Positions 1 through 6,547 are shown, numbered from the stretch's first letter. The stretch is 9,022 nucleotides of DNA from Myxococcales bacterium (GCA_014238595.1 JABAAV010000065.1:1-9022); one strand, 5' to 3'. Notes: generated from the sequence alone by a model not told the origin. A program made the numbers and translations.

Positions 1-462
1 TCCACCACCGACAACTAATACATGTTGATCTTTGGCAAAGAATCCATCACATGTGGCACAAGCCGAAACACCATACCCCATTAAGCGATTTTCACTGGGC
101 AATCCTAACAGCTGCGCGGTAGCTCCTGTGGATATAATCACACTGTCACCATGAATCTCTCGCTCTCCTGCCCATAATCGAAATGGTCGCTTTGAAAAAT
201 CAACGCGATCTATCTGCATGGCAAGAATATTGGTGCCAAATCGAAGTGCTTGTTCACGAAATTTCGTCATCAAGTCAGGACCCAACACGCCCTCGGGAAA
301 TCCCGGATAATTCTCAACATCCGTTGTAATGGTCAACTGTCCTCCAGGTTGTGACCCTTCAATCAAAATCGGATTCAATTCGGCACGTGCAGCATAAACA
401 GCGGCTGTATATCCGGCAGGACCGGATCCAATAATCACAACATTACTTTTTTCGATACTCAT
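1..462 (-). CDS. trxB: Thioredoxin reductase, N-terminal 154 residues (cut by window edge)
   Basis: Thioredoxin reductase is a cytoplasmic FAD flavoenzyme that uses NADPH to reduce thioredoxin, and so supplies reducing power for ribonucleotide reduction and thiol repair. I translated this frame by hand. It opens with the FAD-binding Rossmann motif GSGPAG (residues 12-17), continues with the family signatures QPGGQL (38-43) and NYPGFPEG (51-58), and reaches the redox-active site CATC (C135, C138) followed by DGFF. It stops at the start of the NADPH-binding glycine motif VVGGG (150-154), where the window ends. Families of this type are usually a little over 300 residues, so about half is present. 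The ATG at 460-462 overlaps the moaC stop as ATGA and is preceded by a good Shine-Dalgarno AAGGAG inside the 3' end of moaC. It is probably the last known gene of the minus-strand operon. Identification is firm. Confidence 0.96.
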   Translation of the reverse strand, partial: MSIEKSNVVIIGSGPAGYTAAVYAARAELNPILIEGSQPGGQLTITTDVENYPGFPEGVLGPDLMTKFREQALRFGTNILAMQIDRVDFSKRPFRLWAGEREIHGDSVIISTGATAQLLGLPSENRLMGYGVSACATCDGFFAKDQHVLVVGGG

Positions 463-947
463 GGTTTTTGGCTCCTTATCCAGTGACCGCTAGTGCCACC
501 TGTTTTTTCTTCTAACTGAATTGATTCTATCGTGATGCTTCGATCCATGGCCTTACACATATCATAAATAGTCAATGCAGCCACAGAGACTCCCATCAAT
601 GCTTCCATTTCCACGCCAGTGCGATCGTAGGCAGAAACCGATACGGTAATATCAATACAGGTCTCAGAAATCTCGAACGTAACTTGACTGCCTGTCATGC
701 GGATAGGATGACATAATGGAATCAATGATGATGTTTGTTTTAATCCAGAGAGCGCCGCAATCCTTGCTGTCGCAAGCACATCACCTTTTTTCATCGCTTG
801 TTTGTTAATTTGTGTGATTGTTTCTTGTGACAAACGCACCACACCACGCGCGCGTGCACAACGCATGGTTTCATCTTTGTGACTGACATCGACCATGTGT
901 GACTCTCCGTGATCGTTGAGATGTGTTAATGGCGTGGTCATAGGCAT
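459..947 (-). CDS. moaC: Cyclic pyranopterin monophosphate synthase MoaC
   Basis: MoaC acts with the radical-SAM enzyme MoaA. It converts 3',8-cyclo-7,8-dihydro-GTP to cyclic pyranopterin monophosphate, the first stable intermediate of molybdenum cofactor synthesis, in the cytoplasm. The 162-residue length is normal. Family blocks are all present: LTHLNDHGESHMVDVSHK (7-24), KGDVLATARIAA (54-65, catalytic-type Lys54), LIPLCHP (75-81, His80), TGVEMEAL (110-117), YDMCKAMD (128-135, Asp129 and Lys132) and the C-terminal EKTGGTSGHW (147-156). Two ATGs are possible. The one at 947 gives MPMTTP; the one at 941 gives MTTP and overlaps the upstream stop as ATGA, which fits translational coupling. No clear Shine-Dalgarno precedes either. 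The stop overlaps the trxB start in the same way. No moaA, moaD, moaE or moe gene is visible nearby, so moaC is separated from its pathway partners. Confidence 0.96.
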   Translation of the reverse strand: MPMTTPLTHLNDHGESHMVDVSHKDETMRCARARGVVRLSQETITQINKQAMKKGDVLATARIAALSGLKQTSSLIPLCHPIRMTGSQVTFEISETCIDITVSVSAYDRTGVEMEALMGVSVAALTIYDMCKAMDRSITIESIQLEEKTGGTSGHWIRSQKP

Positions 948-1642
948 ACTTTAGGCAATGGCACATCATCAGAGTGCAGTTTCGGTGAATGAGTCTCTGA
1001 CAACGGCTCAAGAACCACAGGTTCAGGTTGTGGAAAAATGATGGGTATAATCGATGGTTGTTTTGACAAAGGGAATCTCACGATCGTTTCAACGCGTTGA
1101 AGTCGCGAACGACATCCTGTTTTGGGTTTAGCAATTCTCACACCTTGTACAACAATAGTATAGTTTTTACGACGTGGAAATTTTTTCACAAAACAACGCC
1201 TCGATGCTGCTTTATCTCTGTAGGCAATAAACAAACCATCCCATGGAATAGAAAAACGCCCACCAGGTTTGATTGATATTCGTTCAGATTGTGCATTGGC
1301 ATCAATGACATCGATAGAGGTACATTGGGGAAAATAATTGTCATCTTTGCACGATTGAGTGCAATGTTTAGGAAACAGCAAATGCCCTTTGACTTTTCTT
1401 TTTTTGCCTGAATAGGCATTCACAACAGCCTGCCAACCATGCCCTGTACTCAATACGAGCGGTTGATCACTGTTGTTTATAATCTCAAACGTTACTGGCG
1501 CTTTGGTCGTTGAAGATGCAGGCAATGTCGTTGGAGTTATCCATGACGTTGTCCATGAGTTTGTCAATGAACTCGCACTCGCATGGACAGATCCCATCGT
1601 CCATAACAAACACCACCCTATCATCCATCCGAATCTCAACAT
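938..1642 (-). CDS. Secreted protein of unknown function with predicted beta-sandwich domain
   Basis: I do not recognise this 234-residue protein as a named family. Residues 1-23 form a Sec-type signal peptide: a hydrophobic core rich in Trp, Leu and Ile, ending in SVHASA with probable cleavage near 21-23. There is no lipobox cysteine. A Ser/Thr-rich stretch (24-48) leads to alternating hydrophobic strands such as APVTFEIINNSDQPLVLSTG (48-67) and to IKPGGRFSIPWDGLFIAYRD (124-143). Such features resemble an immunoglobulin-like or protease-inhibitor-like beta-sandwich, which is an inference. Mature cysteines C94, C98, C107, C150 and C177 could form disulfides after export; C233 is near the end. 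The C-terminus (197-234) is Pro-rich and probably disordered. It is the first gene of the operon, and its TGA overlaps a moaC start. The ATG at 1642 begins the signal peptide directly, which supports this start. Coupling an exported protein to moaC and trxB is unusual. Confidence 0.8.
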   Translation of the reverse strand: MLRFGWMIGWCLLWTMGSVHASASSLTNSWTTSWITPTTLPASSTTKAPVTFEIINNSDQPLVLSTGHGWQAVVNAYSGKKRKVKGHLLFPKHCTQSCKDDNYFPQCTSIDVIDANAQSERISIKPGGRFSIPWDGLFIAYRDKAASRRCFVKKFPRRKNYTIVVQGVRIAKPKTGCRSRLQRVETIVRFPLSKQPSIIPIIFPQPEPVVLEPLSETHSPKLHSDDVPLPKVCL

Positions 1643-1729
1643 AATGATGTGTTAACGGAAACACCATTTAAACAAGATAATCAATTCGGCGCAAGAGAAT
1701 CAGAGGCATGATAGTGATAAATACCATAT

Positions 1730-1757
1730 CTTATAATGATTCACCAACTTGTCTCAA
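1730..1757 (-). promoter_or_regulatory. Candidate sigma-70 promoter of the secreted protein-moaC-trxB operon
   Basis: On the minus strand TTGAGA (1752-1757) and TATAAG (1730-1735) are separated by 16 nt. They would start transcription near 1723, about 80 nt before the ATG at 1642. It lies in the only sizeable gap upstream of the three overlapping genes and is not in a coding region. This is a consensus-match prediction only. Confidence 0.5.
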
Positions 1758-1789
1758 TATAGTTTAGAGCCGTGTCTTAACGACATGAT

Positions 1790-2341
1790 CTATTTTTTAA
1801 AGCTGGTAAATCTCATAAAGACATTAAAATCATCCCAGATTCTTTTGATGATTTTAGATTCCATTGAATCTTCTAATTTGTATTGAAACCCACTTATTTT
1901 GCCGTCTTTATCTTCGTCATGAAAAAGAACATAAACAAAATCAAACTCGTCTGATAATGTATGCATCAAGGCTTGTCCAATGGCCCGTTTAACGTCTGAG
2001 CCACTTGCACTTTTTTTATATTCTATGGCTACTAAGTAAGGTTTTTTAATGATGAAGTCTGGATAGTTCCGACTAGCAAAGAGCATTCTTTTTTGATTGC
2101 CATATTTCCCTTCTTGACCTTCCCAATAAAACGATTCATTTGCTTTTTGGGTGCAATCTTTTTTGCCTTTCTTTTTGTATTCTATGGCTAGATACTGAAT
2201 AATCAAAGATCGCAATTCTCTTTGAATGTCTGTTTCTGATTTCGTTCGCGTGTCTCTGCGAAACTGCGGGCTATCAATAATATGTTTATGGAGTCCTTCA
2301 ATAAACTCTATTAATTGTTTCGATTTCTTTTTCTTTTTCAT
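1790..2341 (-). CDS. Orphan PD-(D/E)XK nuclease-like protein
   Basis: This is a 183-residue cytoplasmic protein with a Lys-rich start (MKKKKKSKQ) and no signal peptide. The core reads as a PD-(D/E)XK (restriction endonuclease-like) fold. An N-terminal helix with SETDIQRELRSLI (residues 35-47) comes first. The metal-binding signature follows: YPDF with Asp95, eleven residues, then IEYKK with Glu107 and Lys109 on a beta-strand. Next is a helix RAIGQALMHT, whose Gln123 matches the glutamine often conserved in this superfamily, and then the hydrophobic strand FDFVYVLFHDED. Spacing and order fit an active metal-dependent nuclease, but the subfamily and the target are unknown. The start chosen is the ATG at 2341. 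A TTG at 2365 would add eight residues (191 aa); neither has a strong Shine-Dalgarno. It is visibly more AT-rich and Lys-rich than its neighbours and has no partner methyltransferase or helicase, which suggests a lone, possibly acquired, defence or repair gene. Confidence 0.75.
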   Translation of the reverse strand: MKKKKKSKQLIEFIEGLHKHIIDSPQFRRDTRTKSETDIQRELRSLIIQYLAIEYKKKGKKDCTQKANESFYWEGQEGKYGNQKRMLFASRNYPDFIIKKPYLVAIEYKKSASGSDVKRAIGQALMHTLSDEFDFVYVLFHDEDKDGKISGFQYKLEDSMESKIIKRIWDDFNVFMRFTSFKK

Positions 2342-2527
2342 AATTACAAAATCTCTTAAAATCAAACTCGCATGGCATCATAAACAACACCTTTAATTAG
2401 CAGCATTTCAATGAGAAATCAAATAGCACCTCTATGCAAAGGTGATGCGTCTACTTCAATGATGCGATTGATGATTGTATGTCTCCAACACATTTTTATT
2501 TTTCTCATTTTCTGTCATCATTGAATC

Positions 2528-3511
2528 ATGAAACAACTGCTGACAGCTTTCATAGTGACTACATTTCTGTTGTGCTCAACACAAGGGTGGAGTCAGCCTC
2601 CATGCAAAGGAAAAAATCGTTACAACAAATGTCTGGAAAGAATTGAACAAGCGACAAGCAGTTTGCCTGTTTGCCAAGGACATTACACGGCGACGACATG
2701 GACTGATTGTTTTGGTGTCTATACCCATGCCGGTGACAAATATTTTGGTGAATGGAAACATGGCAAACACCATGGTCAAGGCACCTATGTCTCTGCCGAT
2801 GGCAGTGTCAAAGAAGGTGTATGGAACAATGGCAAATTTCTTTACTCTACAAACCCGAACACGCCACCGTTCGGTGATTATTCAATGGGAGAAAAGGCAT
2901 ACAAACAAGGTGACTACAACACGGCGCTTCGCGAATGGAAACTCCTTGCGATGAAACGATATGCGCCTGCACAACTTGCCTTAGGTAACCTGTATGCCAA
3001 GGGACAAGGGGTTTCACAAAATTATAAAACTGCCGCCCAATGGTTCACAAAGGCTGCAAAACGAGGCCATGCCCCTGCTCAAACAAAACTCGGTGACATG
3101 TACTTTGAAGGCCAAGGGGTTCCAGCAGACGACAAGCAGGCCTTTAAATGGTACAAAAATGCTTCAGGACATGGCTATGCACCTGCACAGAGCAAGCAAG
3201 GTACCATGTATGAACAAGGACGCGGTGTTCCACAAAATAATAAGATGGCGGTGCGATGGTATAAACTTGCTGCGAAAAAAGGTCATGCCCCTGCTCAACG
3301 CAATCTAGGTTTGATGTATGCCACTGGACGAGGGATTCTTCGAGATTTAATTGTTGCCCATATGTGGCTCAATATTGCCGCATCTCAATTCAATCATATG
3401 GATGCCATGAACGAACGAGACAACCTTGAAAAGAAAATGACCTCATCACAAATTCAACAAGCACAAGACCGCGCACGGCTTTGTATCGCTAAGAACTATA
3501 AAGACTGTTGA
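2528..3511 (+). CDS. Exported MORN / Sel1-like repeat protein
   Basis: The 327-residue protein starts with a Sec signal peptide (1-22: MKQLL, a hydrophobic core, then STQGWS). A Cys-containing segment follows (C26, C35, C49, C61). Next comes a MORN-type hairpin GDKYFGEWKHGKHHGQGTYV (69-88) and a weaker second one (91-104). After a linker and a degenerate first helix pair (121-145) come four Sel1-like repeats of exactly 36 residues each: 146-181, 182-217, 218-253 and 254-289. Each starts APAQ and carries the G-x-x-Y-x-x-G-x-G pattern. A charged C-terminal helix closes the protein. Sel1 repeats form an alpha-solenoid for protein-protein contacts, and MORN repeats bind proteins or lipids. The likely role is a periplasmic or surface scaffold; no catalytic site is seen. 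The ATG at 2528 begins the signal peptide, but no Shine-Dalgarno precedes it. The gene stands alone, divergent from the nuclease gene and convergent with the glmS unit. Confidence 0.9.
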   Translation: MKQLLTAFIVTTFLLCSTQGWSQPPCKGKNRYNKCLERIEQATSSLPVCQGHYTATTWTDCFGVYTHAGDKYFGEWKHGKHHGQGTYVSADGSVKEGVWNNGKFLYSTNPNTPPFGDYSMGEKAYKQGDYNTALREWKLLAMKRYAPAQLALGNLYAKGQGVSQNYKTAAQWFTKAAKRGHAPAQTKLGDMYFEGQGVPADDKQAFKWYKNASGHGYAPAQSKQGTMYEQGRGVPQNNKMAVRWYKLAAKKGHAPAQRNLGLMYATGRGILRDLIVAHMWLNIAASQFNHMDAMNERDNLEKKMTSSQIQQAQDRARLCIAKNYKDC

Positions 3512-3527
3512 GAATAACCACATCAAT

Positions 3528-3547
3528 GACAACACCTATGGTGTGTC
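3528..3547. terminator. Weak hairpin between convergent genes
   Basis: GAC and ACACC (3528-3530, 3532-3536) can pair with GGTGT and GTC (3540-3547) around a three-base loop, with one bulged A. It lies 17 nt after the stop of the Sel1-repeat gene and downstream of the convergent small gene at 3606-3734. No T-run follows on either strand, so an intrinsic terminator is doubtful. Confidence 0.25.
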
Positions 3548-3569
3548 TATGTGCACGCATCATCACAAC

Positions 3570-3602
3570 CTATTCCACCGTTACAGCGTGTTTTACAACA
3601 GT
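3570..3602. repeat. Short repeats matching the glmS 3' end
   Basis: The 12-mer CTATTCCACCGT at 3570-3581 recurs at 3765-3776, where it is the last codons and stop of glmS. TTACAACAGT at 3593-3602 recurs inverted at 3754-3763. Read on the minus strand, the left copy gives KHAVTVE followed by a stop (3569-3590 region), close to the GlmS end KSVTVE. The two motifs flank the 42-residue gene. This may be a remnant of a duplicated glmS tail or coincidence. Confidence 0.4.
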
Positions 3603-3605
3603 CAT

Positions 3606-3734
3606 TTACTCTTCCTTGTAATTCTCTTCAAGGATTCCTTTTTCTTTTAGCGTTTTTGTTAATTTCTCTAAACGAACAAGCGCTACAACGCCTATCATTC
3701 CGAAAACAAACCCCATTACTGCCAATCCTTCCAC
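3606..3734 (-). CDS. Small single-pass membrane protein, 42 residues
   Basis: Reading the minus strand from a GTG at 3734 gives a 42-residue protein ending in TAA at 3606-3608. Residues 2-20 are hydrophobic (EGLAVMGFVFGMIGVVALV) and would span the membrane once. The rest is a charged amphipathic helix, RLEKLTKTLKEKGILEENYK, typical of small membrane proteins with a short cytoplasmic coiled tail. The start is fixed by a strong Shine-Dalgarno (GAGGGGG at 3739-3745) placed correctly for the GTG; an internal ATG at codon 7 lacks one. It begins 30 nt after the glmS stop in the same direction, so it is probably cotranscribed with glmS. Function is unknown. The clean pattern of hydrophobic and charged residues plus the ribosome binding site make it much more credible than the overlapping plus-strand frame at 3551-3763. 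Confidence 0.75.
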   Translation of the reverse strand: MEGLAVMGFVFGMIGVVALVRLEKLTKTLKEKGILEENYKEE

Positions 3735-3738
3735 AATG

Positions 3739-3745
3739 CCCCCTC
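3739..3745 (-). promoter_or_regulatory. Shine-Dalgarno deciding the start of the 42-residue gene
   Basis: On the minus strand GAGGGGG lies 4 nt before the GTG at 3732-3734, or 7 nt when measured from the GAGG core. It is one of the few clear ribosome binding sites in the window and supports both the reality and the GTG start of this small gene. Confidence 0.65.
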
Positions 3746-3764
3746 TTTAATTTACTGTTGTAAT

Positions 3765-5585
3765 CTATTCCACCGTGACGCTTTTGGCTAAGTTGCGTGG
3801 TTGATCGATATCAGTACCTTTGCGATCTGCAACATAATAAGCAAAAAGCTGCATCGGAACTGACGCTAAAACAGGTAAAAACAAGGGATGGATGTCAGGT
3901 AGAAACACAACATCATCAACCAGTGATGTTATCTCTTTATCACCTTCTGTCGCTATGGCAATGACTCGAGCACCTCGAGATTTCACTTCGGCAATGTTGG
4001 TTTTCATTTTTGGATATAAAACACCTTGAGGTGCTAAAGCAATGACAGGAAAATCTTTGTCGATCATCGCAATCGGTCCATGTTTCATTTCGCCTGCAGG
4101 ATATCCTTCGGCATGAAGGTAACTGGTCTCTTTCAATTTAAGCGCACCTTCTAATGCGATGGGATATAAATTCCCACGTCCTAAAAATATAAAGCCGCGC
4201 GCATTTTCATAGTGAACAATGATGTCTTGAAGACATTCACTGCTGCGAATAGAGTCTGCCATTTTGGTAGGCAGCATCATCAGTTCATCAATCAAGTGCG
4301 ATCGAGTTGTGTCATCGATGGTATTTTTTTGAACACCAATGTGAATGGCCAACAGGGCTAATGTGACAAGCTGTGTTGTAAATGCTTTCGTTGAAGCCAC
4401 ACTAATTTCAGGCCCTGCTCTCGTGTATAAAACATGATCCGAAAATCTAGGCAGACTTGAATCAATCACATTGCTTATCGCAAGAATTTTAGAGCCTAAC
4501 CGCTTGGCTTCTTGGGCTGCAATCATGGTATCGGCAGTTTCCCCCGATTGACTGATCACGACAGTTAATTCATCGGTACCAATGACAGGGTTGCGGTAAC
4601 GAAATTCAGACGCCAATTCACATGACGAAGAAATGCGCGCCAACTGCTCAAACAAAAACCGTCCAATCAATGCCGCATGAAACGATGTCCCACAAGCAAT
4701 CAATGATAATTTTTGTAACGCAGGATCAATAGAAATTTCATCCAACACCACATGAGCATTGGCCGCATCAATACGTCCTGACAATGTATCGGATAATACT
4801 TGCGGTTGTTCATAAATTTCCTTGAGCATGAAATGTCGAAACCCTTGTTTCTCTGCTTGCGTAATATTCCATGTGATTTCAGAACTCGATTTCGACACAG
4901 GCATACCATCGTGGTTAACAACATCGATGCTATCTTGTTCCAATGTCACCACGTCACCGGCTTCGAGATAGACCACATGATTGGTTTCACTTAAAAACGC
5001 CGTCACATCAGAGGCTAAAAACATTTCGTTTTTACCTTTGCCTATCACTAACGGTGATCCGTTGGTCGCAGCAACAATACGCTCGGGCTCTCGCTCGGAC
5101 AACAAGACAATGGCATATGACCCTTCAAGTTTTGGCAATACACCTCTTAGTGCTAACGATAATGTTTGTGCACCATCACGTAGTGTTTTCAAAATCAAAT
5201 GCGCAATAATTTCACTGTCTGTTTCTGACACACATTGATATCCATCCGATTCAATCTCGTTTCGCAAGGTATGGTAATTTTCAATGATCCCATTATGAAC
5301 AATGGCAATATGTTCTGAACAATGTGGATGCGCATTTTGATCTGAAGGTTTGCCATGCGTTGCCCATCGTGTATGACCAACACCTGTGTGACCCACAAAA
5401 TCAGTGGGATTTATTTTGGATTGCAATTGTTGAAGCTTGCCTTCACTACGCACCACACGCATGGTATCGGCCGAACATACCGCAAGACCTGTAGAGTCAT
5501 AACCGCGATATTCAAGCCGCTGAAGTCCTGACAACAATAACGGTAACGCATCCCGCGTTCCGACATATCCAACAATTCCACACAT
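3765..5585 (-). CDS. glmS: Glutamine-fructose-6-phosphate aminotransferase (isomerizing)
   Basis: GlmS makes glucosamine-6-phosphate and glutamate from fructose-6-phosphate and glutamine in the cytoplasm. This is the committed step towards UDP-N-acetylglucosamine for peptidoglycan and lipopolysaccharide. The protein is 606 residues, full length for the family. The N-terminal glutaminase domain begins MCGIVGYVG, with the nucleophile Cys2 exposed after Met removal. It has HTRWATHG (Arg73), HNGIIENY (97-104) and ETDSE (Asp123). Two SIS sugar-isomerase domains follow. The first has ACGTS (297-301), SQSGET (345-350) and STK (398-400). The second has EGALKLKE (479-486), HAEGYPAGEMKHGP (491-504) and the C-terminal DIDQPRNLAKSVTVE, with the Lys601 that forms the sugar Schiff base. 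The ATG at 5585 is required for Cys2. The Shine-Dalgarno is weak. No glmS ribozyme-like leader was recognised. It diverges from a tRNA-Gly gene. Confidence 0.98.
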   Translation of the reverse strand: MCGIVGYVGTRDALPLLLSGLQRLEYRGYDSTGLAVCSADTMRVVRSEGKLQQLQSKINPTDFVGHTGVGHTRWATHGKPSDQNAHPHCSEHIAIVHNGIIENYHTLRNEIESDGYQCVSETDSEIIAHLILKTLRDGAQTLSLALRGVLPKLEGSYAIVLLSEREPERIVAATNGSPLVIGKGKNEMFLASDVTAFLSETNHVVYLEAGDVVTLEQDSIDVVNHDGMPVSKSSSEITWNITQAEKQGFRHFMLKEIYEQPQVLSDTLSGRIDAANAHVVLDEISIDPALQKLSLIACGTSFHAALIGRFLFEQLARISSSCELASEFRYRNPVIGTDELTVVISQSGETADTMIAAQEAKRLGSKILAISNVIDSSLPRFSDHVLYTRAGPEISVASTKAFTTQLVTLALLAIHIGVQKNTIDDTTRSHLIDELMMLPTKMADSIRSSECLQDIIVHYENARGFIFLGRGNLYPIALEGALKLKETSYLHAEGYPAGEMKHGPIAMIDKDFPVIALAPQGVLYPKMKTNIAEVKSRGARVIAIATEGDKEITSLVDDVVFLPDIHPLFLPVLASVPMQLFAYYVADRKGTDIDQPRNLAKSVTVE

Positions 5586-5632
5586 TAGAGAAGCTCAGTG
5601 TAGCATTCTCAAGAGACAATTTAGCCCCTGCC

Positions 5633-5660
5633 TTGACACATTCTTCACCACAATTATAAC
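5633..5660 (+). promoter_or_regulatory. Promoter of tRNA-Gly
   Basis: A consensus -35 TTGACA (5633-5638) and a near-consensus -10 TATAAC (5655-5660) are 16 nt apart. Transcription would begin near 5667, 7 nt before the mature tRNA 5' end. This is the best sigma-70 match in the window, as expected for a stable RNA gene. Confidence 0.75.
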
Positions 5661-5673
5661 ATCACACCGCAAC

Positions 5674-5680
<7 letters not shown>
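5653..5680 (-). promoter_or_regulatory. Candidate extended -10 promoter of glmS
   Basis: On the minus strand a perfect TATAAT (5653-5658) is preceded by TGT, giving an extended -10 (TGnTATAAT). A weak -35 TTCCCG (5675-5680) lies 16 nt upstream, inside the tRNA 5' end. It would give glmS a leader of about 60 nt. The element overlaps the tRNA-Gly -10 on the opposite strand. Confidence 0.45.
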
Positions 5681-5748
<68 letters not shown>

Positions 5749-5821
5749 CAACGACGGTTCAGGCATACCCAACAGACAAAACTGACAAAGACAATCCGTT
5801 CTGGATGCTTCATTGTCGTTG
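5749..5821 (+). repeat. Inverted repeats downstream of tRNA-Gly
   Basis: CAACGAC (5749-5755) starts at the base after the tRNA CCA and is the reverse complement of GTCGTTG (5815-5821). Inside, GACAAT (5790-5795 region) can pair with ATTGTC just before the right arm. No T-run follows, so it may be a processing or weak termination structure of the tRNA transcript. No coding potential was recognised between 5749 and 5869. Confidence 0.3.
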
Positions 5822-5833
5822 AATAATGAGCGT

Positions 5834-5862
5834 TTGATGGCTGGCTGATGATCGTTTAAATC
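5834..5862 (+). promoter_or_regulatory. Weak candidate promoter of the J-domain gene
   Basis: TTGATG (5834-5839) and TAAATC (5857-5862) are 17 nt apart. The -10 match is poor. Transcription would start near 5869, which gives a leader of about 70 nt for the ATG at 5942, or a leaderless mRNA for the GTG at 5870. Confidence 0.25.
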
Positions 5863-5941
5863 ATCGATTGTGATTCAAAAATGGGCGATTCAATACAAAT
5901 GTTTTGGCAACCCATGCATACATGATATCTATGACAGTGCA

Positions 5942-6385
5942 ATGGCAAGCCCAATCTCAAAACATCCCAAACGCACTAGGGCACAAGTTGAGCAAGTATT
6001 ACAAGACAGGGCACGGCTTCGCCATAGAAACTACACCATAAGCGCTGATGTAGCGCACCATGCAGGTGCTTGGGCCAAAGTTGAGCGTATTGCCGCAGCC
6101 AAAGAGCGTGCTGTTCGCATTTATGCACGCCAAGCGCGGCGCCAAAGCATTGCTGAAGCCATAGCACGACAACAGGTTGTCCCTAATGCCATTGATGAAT
6201 ATTATCAAATGTTTCAACTTTCTTCTACGGCAACGGTACAGGACGTTAAAAAAGCCTTTCGGGCATTAATGCGGAAACATCACCCTGATTTGCACGCAAT
6301 GGATCCTGAATCACACCAAGTGTCCAGCGAAATCTCAAAACAGATTACCCGTGCGTATCATGATTTACTGTCTCATCTAAAATAA
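5942..6385 (+). CDS. Short J-domain protein (DnaJ-like co-chaperone)
   Basis: J-domain proteins stimulate the ATPase of Hsp70 (DnaK) and deliver clients to it. Here the J domain is at the C-terminus, about residues 86-145 of 147. It includes helix I (DEYYQMFQLSS), helix II (VQDVKKAFRALMRKHH), the diagnostic HPD tripeptide (114-116) and helix III (EISKQITRAYHDLLSHL). The N-terminal 80 residues are a basic, Ala/Arg-rich helical region (for example AKERAVRIYARQARRQSIAEAIARQQ) with no Gly/Phe region and no zinc fingers, so this is not DnaJ itself. No signal peptide or membrane segment is seen. The ATG at 5942 is chosen because it opens a normal basic N-terminus; an in-frame GTG at 5870 would give 171 residues. 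Neither has a Shine-Dalgarno. The client specificity is unknown, and the basic helix could bind nucleic acid or ribosomes, which is a guess. Confidence 0.88.
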   Translation: MASPISKHPKRTRAQVEQVLQDRARLRHRNYTISADVAHHAGAWAKVERIAAAKERAVRIYARQARRQSIAEAIARQQVVPNAIDEYYQMFQLSSTATVQDVKKAFRALMRKHHPDLHAMDPESHQVSSEISKQITRAYHDLLSHLK

Positions 6386-6394
6386 TACGACATA

Positions 6395-6425
6395 ATCATT
6401 GATATGGTGCCCTAACATCATTGAT
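6395..6425. repeat. Paired 9-bp direct repeats spaced 22 bp
   Basis: ATCATTGAT occurs at 6395-6403 and 6417-6425, a centre spacing of 22 bp, about two helical turns. It lies between the J-domain gene stop and the promoter of the Cys-rich gene. Spacing of this kind can mark an operator, but the motif is AT-rich and may be chance. Confidence 0.3.
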
Positions 6426-6455
6426 CATGTCATTTTGAGGGATGATTAATCCGTT

Positions 6456-6494
6456 ATGAGGTGGACAGATCACTGCCATGACTATCCACCTCAT
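6456..6494. repeat. 10-bp perfect inverted repeat
   Basis: ATGAGGTGGA (6456-6465) and TCCACCTCAT (6485-6494) are perfect reverse complements separated by 19 nt. It follows the J-domain gene by 70 nt and lies just upstream of the candidate promoter at 6505. It may be a terminator without a T-run or a protein-binding site controlling the Cys-rich gene. Confidence 0.45.
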
Positions 6495-6504
6495 CATTTA
6501 GTTG

Positions 6505-6534
6505 TAGACATTACTTTAATTCTTATATTACAAT
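6505..6534 (+). promoter_or_regulatory. Promoter of the 432-residue Cys-rich protein gene
   Basis: TAGACA (6505-6510) and TACAAT (6529-6534) each match the sigma-70 consensus at five of six bases and are 18 nt apart. Transcription would start near 6541, about 7 nt before the ATG at 6548. The -10 and the following bases (TACAATCGCCCCA) are shared with the paralogous gene downstream. No Shine-Dalgarno exists in such a short leader. Confidence 0.5.
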
Positions 6535-6547
6535 CGCCCCACTTATC

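Noticed and set aside
1473..1667. Opposed 60-residue frames over the start of the secreted protein gene
   Set aside because: They overlap the signal-peptide region of the better supported gene and have no ribosome binding site or recognisable pattern.
3551..3763. Plus-strand frame of 70 residues between the Sel1-repeat gene and glmS
   Set aside because: It is antisense to the 42-residue gene that has a strong Shine-Dalgarno and a sensible membrane-helix pattern; its own sequence lacks a ribosome binding site and a coherent pattern.
4700..5398. Several open frames on both strands inside glmS
   Set aside because: They are shadows of a complete, strongly conserved glmS and show no independent motifs.
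5586..5652. glmS ribozyme or other riboswitch in the glmS leader
   Set aside because: The leader is only about 60 nt and shows no recognisable ribozyme core; this element is mainly known from Gram-positive bacteria.
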